Of a stretch of 26,524 bases of DNA, positions 7,221 through 15,084 are shown piece after piece (the first letter of the stretch is position 1; every line of letters starts with the position of its first letter). The notes beneath the pieces are model-generated. The model worked only from the letters and a program-made list of their open reading frames with translations. It had not been told where the DNA came from and made no database searches. The stretch comes from a virus, in IMG/VR virus record IMGVR_UViG_3300030419_006744, positions 5,590-32,113 of that record; one strand, given 5' to 3'. A program made the translations under genes and the position numbers.

Positions 7221-7228
7221 TAAATAGT
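7221..7228 (-). promoter_or_regulatory. ACTATTTA motif before the Cys-rich gene
   Basis: Exact copy one base past the polymerase stop codon, 27 nt before the ATG of the Cys-rich gene. Its flanks CTTTAAC and ATAT nearly repeat those of the copy at 4021. It could start a transcript covering the Cys-rich, tubulin-like and gp32-like genes, which ends at the terminator at 5296-5345. Confidence 0.5.
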
Positions 7229-7229
7229 G

Positions 7230-8411
7230 TTAAAGATTTAATTTCTTCATTTCTCTGAAATTTTTACCGGCGCTGACATTTACCTTAAAATCTCCCAGAC
7301 TACTGCTTCCAAATGCCTTAATAATATCTAATAACTTGTCTTTATCTTCTTCTTTGAAGTCTAAAACCACGCTATCATGGATACAAAAAGCTACAAAAGT
7401 ATCTAGATCAGATATGCTCTTGTTCAGCTGTATTAATTTTCTTAAGAAGAAGTCACTAGTTGTGCTTTGAATCAAGTAGTTTAGAGCATGATATTCATCG
7501 CTCTCTATGACCCTTTTAAAGGGGGTGGTTACCGCGCCATTGTTATGGTATTTTTTAAGAATTCTGTTTTTTGGAAATAATTTATCCAAAGCGTAGTTTT
7601 TCGCCATTGGATTATAGAGCCAAGAAAAAACTCGTTTTTTAGTCTCATCCCTGCTAAACTTGCCTCTAAACAGCTCCTTGTTTATGTAGGAGTGGATATC
7701 GCCTTCAGGCTGTTCAAGGCCTAGAAGGGCCCAAAAAACCCTCAATTCAGCTGCATTAAAATCTAGCTCTACAAACCAATCATTTTTAGGCTTTAAGATT
7801 TTTCGATATTCACGGTTAAAGGTTAGAACTGGAAAACTATTCTTAGTGGTGGTCAAACGTCCAGTTTTTGTGCCGAAAATATCATACTCTACATAAGGCA
7901 CTGACGTGGCTTGGCGTCGATAAAACTCCCTAGCTTTGATGCTACCTAGATCCAACTCTGTCAGATCAATATTTAAAGTTTGGTTTTTTATTTGATCAGT
8001 TAATTTTGTTAATTCAACCAAAAAATCATAATTCTCAGGCCTCTTGTAAGAAGAAAAAATATGCTCACATATTTTATCTTTAAGATAACAGTATTCTAAC
8101 AAAAACCTTTCTGGAACCAAATCATAAAAACAATTGTCTCTCAAAGAAATCTTGGCCGTGTTGAAGGAAATCATAAATGATTTAAGCTTGTTGTTAACGG
8201 CCTCCCATTCGTGTTTATACTCATCCGGACAAATCTTACCTAGATCAACATTCGAACAATATAAATTAGCATATTCTATATCTAAATCAGATAGATATGA
8301 TCCATAGCACCACGTCTTAGTAAGATCTATCGGCAAACTATCATAATGGATCTGGCCGTCGACATATACACCAACACATTCATTTTTGTCGTCTAAAGTT
8401 TGAAACAGCAT
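7230..8411 (-). CDS. Family A DNA polymerase, polymerase domain only
   Basis: A template-directed DNA polymerase of the Pol I/T7 family. Visible motifs: GTKTGRLTT (180-188); motif A VELDFNAAELRVF (214-226) with catalytic D217 and E222; motif B R254-x3-K258-x3-F262-x3-Y266; NYLIQSTTSDF (311-321); and motif C IHDSVVLDF (344-352) with catalytic D346. At 393 residues it is much shorter than Pol I or T7 polymerase, and no DxE-type 3'-5' exonuclease motifs are visible in the first 170 residues. Motif C reads HDS instead of the usual HDE. The ATG at 8411 has no clear Shine-Dalgarno and follows the upstream structural gene by 33 nt. Proofreading would have to come from another gene, or this may be a repair polymerase beside a second replicase outside the window. 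Confidence 0.9.
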   Translation of the reverse strand: MLFQTLDDKNECVGVYVDGQIHYDSLPIDLTKTWCYGSYLSDLDIEYANLYCSNVDLGKICPDEYKHEWEAVNNKLKSFMISFNTAKISLRDNCFYDLVPERFLLEYCYLKDKICEHIFSSYKRPENYDFLVELTKLTDQIKNQTLNIDLTELDLGSIKAREFYRRQATSVPYVEYDIFGTKTGRLTTTKNSFPVLTFNREYRKILKPKNDWFVELDFNAAELRVFWALLGLEQPEGDIHSYINKELFRGKFSRDETKKRVFSWLYNPMAKNYALDKLFPKNRILKKYHNNGAVTTPFKRVIESDEYHALNYLIQSTTSDFFLRKLIQLNKSISDLDTFVAFCIHDSVVLDFKEEDKDKLLDIIKAFGSSSLGDFKVNVSAGKNFREMKKLNL

Positions 8412-8444
8412 ATCACATATATTATAACAACAAGATATTAATAA

Positions 8445-10223
8445 TCAATAATGATATGTTTCTTTTATTTCATCAACCTGTTGGCGATCGTAGTAACTTT
8501 CTTCTGTAGCCTGTACTATCTCTTCTGCCTCTTCTTGGGAGATCTGCGACACTTTATCGCTTGTTGCGCCAGGAGTGTAGCCGACGACATTAATGTTTTT
8601 AGTTGGTGTATGCCTCTTTCTTATTGTTCCCTCGAACAAAGCATTAGCAAAATTTAACGCGTTTGTAGGGCCGCGATAATCAAGCTGAAACTGGACTCGT
8701 TTCATAATGTAATCCAAATGGCTATCAGACAAACTCTGTTTCGCCTCTCTTGCTCTTATTTTCAAATAGAACCTTATCCAATATGGCAACTGGTATTTCA
8801 ACGTAATCTCTTCTTTCGAAACACCTTTCACTCTCCTATAAAAAAGCTTGGTTGCCTTTTCAGAGCTACACCAATCGGTTTCAGGAATGCGTATAAACTC
8901 GTTTGCAGAAACAAAAGAATTATAATATGATCTCGCATATACTTTTAGCGTCTCAATATCCGTCATGAAAGATTGATAAAAGTATTTTTTAAAAACATTA
9001 TCATAAGAGATTTGTACGGTTGATTTTGGCTTCTCTTTCGGAGGGAGAACACTATGAATATGGCTTTCAACACCATGAGTGCGATCTGTAGAGTTCTGTC
9101 CCCATGGGGGCAAAGGGCTTCCAAAAGGATCGTGATCTTTGCTGCTGGCCGGCAGTATTTGCCAATTTTCTATAATATGGCCATGACAGATATCAGGGTA
9201 TTTTTCATGACAAGCTATATTTGCGTACCCGTTACCATTAGCGTCGACATGATATGTATGATTGTGTTTGTGGTCTAAAGAAGTTTCCCCAATAGCCAAA
9301 GGTTGAACAAGCCCAGTAGAAGTTGTTTGGCCGGCTGTGAGGTCATTAGATAAATTACCATTCAACATGTCTTGCACGCTAACGTTCTTTTTAAAGTAGT
9401 CTCTTGTTCCGTCTGGGAAAGTTTCTTTTGCGGCGCTGAAAGGCGCCAGCGATGTAATTCCGTATTCTCTCATATATGGTTCAAGTTTCGCGGAGCCAAT
9501 TTTGGCTATCAGACGCCAGGGGGCATTTCTATCAATATAAAAGCCATGTTTTGCAGCAGTTGCTGCGTATGCTTTAAAATTAATGTCTTCGTACATGTAT
9601 TCTTTTGGCAAATCCTTATCGTGATCCATTTTCATTATTTCCAGTATAAGACCGCTGACCCTAGGGTTGCAATATTTAGAATATATGTACCCAGTGCGTG
9701 TTACTGGAAATGCCGGAAGTACAGTGTCCATAAACTGCCAAAACAACTTCATGAAATTATCGAAATTAGTCATTTTAGACTTTCTCTCTGGCGACATTAA
9801 TATGAAGGCGTTAAACGCCTTATATAGCATGGTCATATGGCGATGATATTCTTTATGAACGCTAATCCAGCCTCTCTTTGGCTCGAACTCTCCAACAAAA
9901 AAACTATCAGCTTCGCTAGCTATTGTACCTAATGACATTGTTTTGTATTCTTCTCTGAAAGCTGTAAAGGCATCGGCAACAAAATCGAGAGCAAATATGG
10001 CGCCCCTTTTCGTTGGCAACTGCTTCAAATTGAATTCGGACGGATAAACAGCAGTATGCCAATAATCCGCCCTGCCGTAGTGATGCTTGGATTCCCATAG
10101 ATCGAGCGGAGGATATATTGAAGGCGTATCAACATAGTGCTTGAAAAAAGATCTTTCCAAAAAAAGACTTTTAGTTGTCAGCTCGTTTTCGCCGCGCGCA
10201 TATTTTCCGTATAAAATACCCAA
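8445..10223 (-). CDS. Structural/tail-associated protein with a His/Cys-rich insert
   Basis: 592 residues, not assigned to a family with certainty. The first 310 and last 190 residues are rich in Tyr, Phe, Lys and charged residues, without signal peptide or membrane segment. Between about 317 and 390 lies a distinct insert with a DHKHNHTYHVD run (H318, H320, H322, H325), CH...CHGH (C338-H349), and THGVESHIH (H383, H388, H390), together with Gly/Asn/Pro turns. This looks like a metal-binding, fibre-tip-like module. The last 80 residues are acidic. TTG at 10221-10223 is the best start, with GAGGT about ten nt upstream and no nearby in-frame ATG. Position after the hub-like gene suggests a baseplate or fibre-attachment role. 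Confidence 0.6.
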   Translation of the reverse strand: MGILYGKYARGENELTTKSLFLERSFFKHYVDTPSIYPPLDLWESKHHYGRADYWHTAVYPSEFNLKQLPTKRGAIFALDFVADAFTAFREEYKTMSLGTIASEADSFFVGEFEPKRGWISVHKEYHRHMTMLYKAFNAFILMSPERKSKMTNFDNFMKLFWQFMDTVLPAFPVTRTGYIYSKYCNPRVSGLILEIMKMDHDKDLPKEYMYEDINFKAYAATAAKHGFYIDRNAPWRLIAKIGSAKLEPYMREYGITSLAPFSAAKETFPDGTRDYFKKNVSVQDMLNGNLSNDLTAGQTTSTGLVQPLAIGETSLDHKHNHTYHVDANGNGYANIACHEKYPDICHGHIIENWQILPASSKDHDPFGSPLPPWGQNSTDRTHGVESHIHSVLPPKEKPKSTVQISYDNVFKKYFYQSFMTDIETLKVYARSYYNSFVSANEFIRIPETDWCSSEKATKLFYRRVKGVSKEEITLKYQLPYWIRFYLKIRAREAKQSLSDSHLDYIMKRVQFQLDYRGPTNALNFANALFEGTIRKRHTPTKNINVVGYTPGATSDKVSQISQEEAEEIVQATEESYYDRQQVDEIKETYHY

Positions 10224-10274
10224 TCTATCTACCTCATAATATATAGGCTTTAATTAATAAAATTTACTTCCGGC

Positions 10275-13139
10275 CTAAACGTTATCGTTGATCTCGTCCG
10301 TGATTTCTTGGAGTTCTTCTGCATCTGTCTGTAGGGAATCTTCCGCGCTTTGAGTGTGCAACGGGTTGCCGGGACCGCCGACCAACATAGCATCACGGAA
10401 TTTTTGGCCTGCAGCGGATGTCGGATCTGCCAAGATTCCTAGCATATTATTAATGCGATTAAACTGTGCTTCGGACTTACCCTTGTAAAAATCAGCATTA
10501 CCATCTGTTAGAAACACGCCTTCAAGTAAAGTTTCATATTTTCCACTCTCATATATATGCTCTACTTTGTTGACATGGTAGTAACCCTTCATCCCCAACG
10601 ACTCAGCCAAGCCTCGCTTGTGTGGCGACGCACCTTCAAATCCCATTTTTGAAGGATCGATGTAAAAAACCATACCAGGATAAAAAACAGTATTACCATA
10701 CATGGTAATATCACAGTTATACACCTCTTTCAGTCTTAATGTTGAAATACTTGATCGGGTACTAGGGTCTTTTTTAGTGTCGTCGATTTTATCGTTTTCC
10801 ATAATCCTGGCTTCTTGTAAATATGGTGTATCTAATCTCTTATATTTCGCTTGTTTTAACACTCCTCGGTCGGCACCTAGGCGAAAATGATAAATTCCGC
10901 CGGCTGCGTCCGCAGTCTCGTCCCCGGCCTTGTCTGTAGGCATCATATTGGTAACAAACACGTAACACACATGATCCATTTCTTCTGGTGGCAAAAGATG
11001 CGCTGCTGGATTTTGTTTGAGCATAGAAATTTTTTTCAATTGAGAATTTTGTAATGTCCTGCCTTCTCTTAAGGTAGTCTGCCCGTCAATCCTGGGTACA
11101 GTAAGAGACATCTGCAAGCCAAATTTTGTTCTTGTAACCGGGGTTGCGCCGGCGGAGAAACACGTACCACCTAAATATTTAATGCCTAAATCCTGCACCA
11201 TGTCTTTCATGAACACATACGGAGAGACCTCTAATCGCTCTCTTCTAACATACTTTTCAAACATCCAATTAAGAAACGCAGATAAGCCAATTGGTATATC
11301 AGATATGTTGACCCTTCTAGTCTCGTATGTTAGAGGATCAACATAAGTAAATGCCCCTAAAAGTATTTTTAAGTTTTCAGCGGAGGCGCTCACGGCAGGG
11401 TCTTTAACTGTGTTCATTGCATAATCCAATAGATCCCCCAAAAAAGTAAAATAAAGATTATAGTTCTCACCATCTGGCACAGGGGCTGCCATTTCGCCTT
11501 CCCCTGGGGCATAATCATACCTCTCATCTCCAATATTAGATAAGCCTTTATTTAGAGCATTCATTGCGTCTTGATATCCGTTGCCGCTGTCGTCCGAAAG
11601 AAGCGCAAAGGCGTCATCCAGTGCCTTTTGCATTTTTCCGCCTTGGCCTGAACCACCAGTATCGCTAGCCCATACTTCTCCTTCTTGGTCGAACCCATGA
11701 AGCTGGAAAATCTTTACTTCTTCGCTTGTTATAGAGCTAGTATTAGAAAAATTAATGGTATCGTCCGAACCGGTGGTCGCTATGCGCTCTACCAGAACCG
11801 TGACACCCCCGTATTCAGGTTTTGGTACACGGGGATCGATCGACTGTCTATAAACGCCCGGGGGTATCTTTGCCCAAAACAAGCTATGTTTTTTTTCTTT
11901 AAAGAATCCAGACAAAAAACTCTTATAGGCCCAACCCATCTCTTCTGATTTTAGCTGTCTTGCTTGCGCGACTGCTTTTTCATATTGTTCTTCTGCAGTA
12001 TCCAAATTCTCTTGGGCGCCTTGTGCTCCGAAAAAGCCTTTTAAGGCATCCCAGTTACTCTCCTCCTTTTCTGCTAGCTTGGCCGTTCTAAGTGCTTTTT
12101 GAGCTTTTTTGATCATTTGATTCGTTGATGCAATTTTTTTCTTGGCATATGCAAATATACTCTTATCACTACTTCTCATTTCATTCTCAAATCTTGCTAT
12201 ATACTTACAATCTAAAACCATCGAGCCGTCTTGATTAAAATTTATTGTGTGGCCGGCCAAACTTAAAGTCAATATCATTCTGGTATTTGTCAAGGTGTTT
12301 TTAATCATATTTGCGTTTGGTATGCCCTCGAAAATAGCAGATTTTTCTGGTACCGACCAGCCTAAAACAGCTCGCAGGCGAAAAGTCTCTTCTTTAAAAA
12401 CACGATCTTTTTCATATGTGTCATTTGGATTCCTAGTTATTAAATCTGAAAATGCTGCTGTATGGAATTGCCCAGACTTAGATTTTTTAGTATTTCGAAC
12501 TTTTATTAACTCAACAAAATCACGCACATAGATCTTCATATCGACTTCTAGCACAGTCTTTACTTCCGCTGGATTAGTACCGTTAAACTTTACATTAAGT
12601 GATTGCAACCCAATACCGTCGCCTTGGCCAGCCTTGTTCTTTAAAATATCCTCTGCTAGCGTTGGTCCGTAGCCATCAGCAAAAGGAAGTGCGATGGCTG
12701 TGCCTTTGCCGGATAAAAATGAACTATTTTTAGCAGTACCCTGATCAACGTCATAATAAACCTTGAACAATTGAATATGTGGCACCAATCGAGATAGTAC
12801 ATTTGATGGAATATTTAGCAGCGCGGCGCTGTCGGCGGTGCCAGCGAGTGAAGACACAACAAAGCCAGGATCAGCGTTCGTTGCAACTAAGTTTTTAAAT
12901 GTTTGAGCTAGGCCTCCGCCAGCTGTTTGATAGTTACTTGATCGCCCAGTAACAGCATTAGAGCCACCATCCGGATTCAATTTGTTTTCATAACCAAGGA
13001 GGCGTGAACGAGCATAGCGATTGAGATTTCGAACCAAATAACATTGTTCTCTCACTCGCAGGTCGCGGAAGCCCTTTTCGCCTTCAACCCAGGCAGATTG
13101 GACCTCTACGTTATCGCCATCAGGAGTTTCCCCTTCCAT
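10275..13139 (-). CDS. Large baseplate hub-like structural protein
   Basis: 954 residues. A C-terminal segment GYYHVNKVEHIYESGKYET (from about residue 852) and the following LLEGVFLTDG have the pattern of tail hub proteins (gp27/protein D type), where a strand carrying V-x-H-x-I is followed by G-x-(F/Y)-x-T-x-L. Residues around 335-400 are Lys/Glu/Ala-rich and probably form a coiled coil (KKKIASTNQMIKKAQKALRT and on). The C-terminal 25 residues are acidic. The ATG at 13139 has AGGG, next to the stop of the LysM gene ten nt upstream. Such order (LysM protein then hub) is common in contractile tails. Hub is the best guess, from one motif and position. Confidence 0.6.
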   Translation of the reverse strand: MEGETPDGDNVEVQSAWVEGEKGFRDLRVREQCYLVRNLNRYARSRLLGYENKLNPDGGSNAVTGRSSNYQTAGGGLAQTFKNLVATNADPGFVVSSLAGTADSAALLNIPSNVLSRLVPHIQLFKVYYDVDQGTAKNSSFLSGKGTAIALPFADGYGPTLAEDILKNKAGQGDGIGLQSLNVKFNGTNPAEVKTVLEVDMKIYVRDFVELIKVRNTKKSKSGQFHTAAFSDLITRNPNDTYEKDRVFKEETFRLRAVLGWSVPEKSAIFEGIPNANMIKNTLTNTRMILTLSLAGHTINFNQDGSMVLDCKYIARFENEMRSSDKSIFAYAKKKIASTNQMIKKAQKALRTAKLAEKEESNWDALKGFFGAQGAQENLDTAEEQYEKAVAQARQLKSEEMGWAYKSFLSGFFKEKKHSLFWAKIPPGVYRQSIDPRVPKPEYGGVTVLVERIATTGSDDTINFSNTSSITSEEVKIFQLHGFDQEGEVWASDTGGSGQGGKMQKALDDAFALLSDDSGNGYQDAMNALNKGLSNIGDERYDYAPGEGEMAAPVPDGENYNLYFTFLGDLLDYAMNTVKDPAVSASAENLKILLGAFTYVDPLTYETRRVNISDIPIGLSAFLNWMFEKYVRRERLEVSPYVFMKDMVQDLGIKYLGGTCFSAGATPVTRTKFGLQMSLTVPRIDGQTTLREGRTLQNSQLKKISMLKQNPAAHLLPPEEMDHVCYVFVTNMMPTDKAGDETADAAGGIYHFRLGADRGVLKQAKYKRLDTPYLQEARIMENDKIDDTKKDPSTRSSISTLRLKEVYNCDITMYGNTVFYPGMVFYIDPSKMGFEGASPHKRGLAESLGMKGYYHVNKVEHIYESGKYETLLEGVFLTDGNADFYKGKSEAQFNRINNMLGILADPTSAAGQKFRDAMLVGGPGNPLHTQSAEDSLQTDAEELQEITDEINDNV

Positions 13140-13148
13140 ATTAGTACC

Positions 13149-13493
13149 CTAGTATACCCCAGCATAAAGCAGCACGCGATCTAAAGGCAGAGGGATGAAA
13201 ATTGTTTGCCCTAGCCGAACATGGCTTTCAGTAGGAGTCTTGTTAAACAAGGCGATCGCCCACCAATATTTAGAATCACCGTAGTACTCGTGCGCCAATT
13301 TATAAAAACGATCACCAACTTTCCAAATATGGCGCGTGAACTCTAAATCGCTATGCTCGCCTTGTGTTGGGTAATCTATGACTGGAGAGCGATATTGGAG
13401 AATAAAGCTCTCTTTACCTCTAGATTTTCGCAACTTTCTATAAGCTTCTGCTGTGTTCATTGCTACATTTCTATTCATGTTTCTATTTGCCAT
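13149..13493 (-). CDS. 53: LysM-domain baseplate protein, gp53-like
   Basis: 114 residues. A LysM-type module fills residues 55-101: IWKVGDRFYKLAHEYYGDSK, then YWWAIALFN, then the closing VRLGQTIFIPLP. This D-R-x-Y-x-L-A-x-x-Y-Y-G-D...WW...G-Q-x-I-x-I-P pattern is typical of short contractile-tail baseplate proteins such as T4 gp53 and the LysM proteins next to phage hubs, where the module binds other baseplate parts and not necessarily peptidoglycan. T4 gp53 is longer (196 residues). The N-terminal 30 residues are basic. The Shine-Dalgarno before the ATG is weak. It lies between the Hint-domain tail protein (24 nt) and the hub-like gene. Confidence 0.75.
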   Translation of the reverse strand: MANRNMNRNVAMNTAEAYRKLRKSRGKESFILQYRSPVIDYPTQGEHSDLEFTRHIWKVGDRFYKLAHEYYGDSKYWWAIALFNKTPTESHVRLGQTIFIPLPLDRVLLYAGVY

Positions 13494-13517
13494 TTTTATG
13501 TATCCGTTAGTAGTTCA

Positions 13518-15041
13518 TTAGAGGAGCATCTTGTTGTGGACCAAGACGCCATCTGCAAAATAGTTTCTGTTATCTGAAACAGTAAAGTTGTATGTAGGTA
13601 TATCACCAGTTACGATTTCGTTGATTTCTGTTAGTGTTATTGTATCTCCACTATCAGTAATACATCTATCCCCCACTTCAATCAAACATGTGCCTTCAAG
13701 ATCTGTAGTCTTATAACGCGCAATGGTTAGATCAGGTTTATACGATGTCCATCCTTTCCCAACTACATAGTATGGGTGATCGTACGTATGTTGAGTTTTA
13801 ACGCCATTCGAGAACACAAACTCAACGATATCGCTATGCAATGGTTGCATCAACTCAAGAACAGACTTGGCCTCAGTTTCTTGAGTTTCTAAATTATAAG
13901 AGACAACCAAGTCACCAGCTTTTATATCTTCAATCTTAATGCTTTCTATCGTATTGTCAGGCCCGGGAACGCTGATCATTGTACCAGCAACAAAGCAAAC
14001 ACCCGCTGGAGCATCGCCGGTGGCTGCGCTTTCTTCACTGTTCTCTACGGCTTCATGCACTTCGCCGGCAGCATCTTGGCCGGCCACCTCTCCTCCGTCA
14101 CCAGCGGTCATTGCTTGATCCGCGCTACTGTCAGCTGCGGCGTTGTCGCCATCCCCATCTGCATCTGTTGGAGCACCTCCTCCGTCTGCGCCTTGCGCGC
14201 TGCCTCCAGCAGTATATGATTTCGACTTGGCATACGGAAAATTACTGAAACCGGAGCGAGGAGTGTGCGAAACAGTATATCCTAGCTCATGAGTATGCCA
14301 TACATGGAATGTTATATCCATACTAACTGATTGTGGATATATCTTGGCATGCTCTTCTAAAAGGTGGCCAGTGAAAACACCTTCATCCAAATTAGGGGTA
14401 TAGGTAATGCCAGCGATTCGCCCGGTGAGGCCTTGGGATTGTGCGCTGGGTGCTGGAGCACGGGATGAATCCTGTATTAGATTTGCTAACTTAAGCTTCC
14501 ACACTGGAGGAGATTGGATTATTCCCACGCTCGAACTCCACGATCCTGCCTTTACCGGTTCTATTTTATAAGTTGGATACAGACCTCGTATCAAAGCGGA
14601 GATCATTCTTTGATTTGCCCACGCTTCTTTGTTAGTTGCAGCCATAATATCAAAGCCCAAGTTGATAACTCTCTTTGTACCTTTAAATGTCTCGATCGGA
14701 TCCATTCTGCCATATACGTGTTCAGATGCCCACTCGGAAGAAAAGCTGTCATCAAATTTTGTCAGCCAGCAGCGAAAACGAATATTTGGGCTGTAAACAT
14801 TTCCGGCGTGTGTGTCGACCCGGGCATGCCTATCATGGTTGCCCCCAATATGTACAGGGTAGAACATAATATCATATTCCGGGCTGTATTGTTCGCCTCC
14901 AGAATAAAACTTATTTTGCGACACCCAGCGCCAGGAAGGAGAGTTTGGTGGATTACCAGGGCCTGCATCGCTTGTATCCGCGTCCTGCCACCAAGCTTTT
15001 GACCCCAATTCCGGCTCTTTTTCATCATCAAACCAAGACAT
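13518..15041 (-). CDS. Tail/baseplate protein with C-terminal Hint (intein-like) domain
   Basis: 507 residues in three parts. Residues 1-278 form a structural domain with a tail-tube-initiator-like segment (YGRMDPIETFKGTKRVINLG and the following helix ending GLYPTY). Residues 279-348 are a Gly/Ala/Asp-rich linker of low complexity. Residues 349-503 are a Hint domain: the N-terminal nucleophile is in CFVAGTMI (C349), then IEDIKAGDLVVSYN, block B as TYDHPYYV (T419, H422), and the C-terminal block NYFADGVLVHN with H502 and N503. Only KMLL follows. The +1 residue is Lys, not Cys/Ser/Thr, so normal splicing is unlikely; self-cleavage at either end remains possible. The arrangement resembles bacterial intein-like and toxin-associated HINT domains. 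The ATG has a strong CAGGAGG and ACTATTTA-like motifs upstream. Baseplate assignment is from context. Confidence 0.82.
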   Translation of the reverse strand: MSWFDDEKEPELGSKAWWQDADTSDAGPGNPPNSPSWRWVSQNKFYSGGEQYSPEYDIMFYPVHIGGNHDRHARVDTHAGNVYSPNIRFRCWLTKFDDSFSSEWASEHVYGRMDPIETFKGTKRVINLGFDIMAATNKEAWANQRMISALIRGLYPTYKIEPVKAGSWSSSVGIIQSPPVWKLKLANLIQDSSRAPAPSAQSQGLTGRIAGITYTPNLDEGVFTGHLLEEHAKIYPQSVSMDITFHVWHTHELGYTVSHTPRSGFSNFPYAKSKSYTAGGSAQGADGGGAPTDADGDGDNAAADSSADQAMTAGDGGEVAGQDAAGEVHEAVENSEESAATGDAPAGVCFVAGTMISVPGPDNTIESIKIEDIKAGDLVVSYNLETQETEAKSVLELMQPLHSDIVEFVFSNGVKTQHTYDHPYYVVGKGWTSYKPDLTIARYKTTDLEGTCLIEVGDRCITDSGDTITLTEINEIVTGDIPTYNFTVSDNRNYFADGVLVHNKMLL

Positions 15042-15063
15042 GTTTTATATTGCCTCCTGGTAG

Positions 15064-15071
15064 TAAATAGG
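15064..15071 (-). promoter_or_regulatory. CCTATTTA, near copy of the recurrent motif
   Basis: Seven of eight bases match ACTATTTA. It lies 22 nt before the ATG of the Hint-domain gene, the usual spacing, and just upstream of CAGGAGG. Confidence 0.4.
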
Positions 15072-15084
15072 ACTTCGTTTAGTT

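Noticed and set aside
14514-15002. A 162-residue plus-strand open frame opposite the Hint-domain gene
   Set aside because: It is a shadow of the structural domain, without Shine-Dalgarno or family features.
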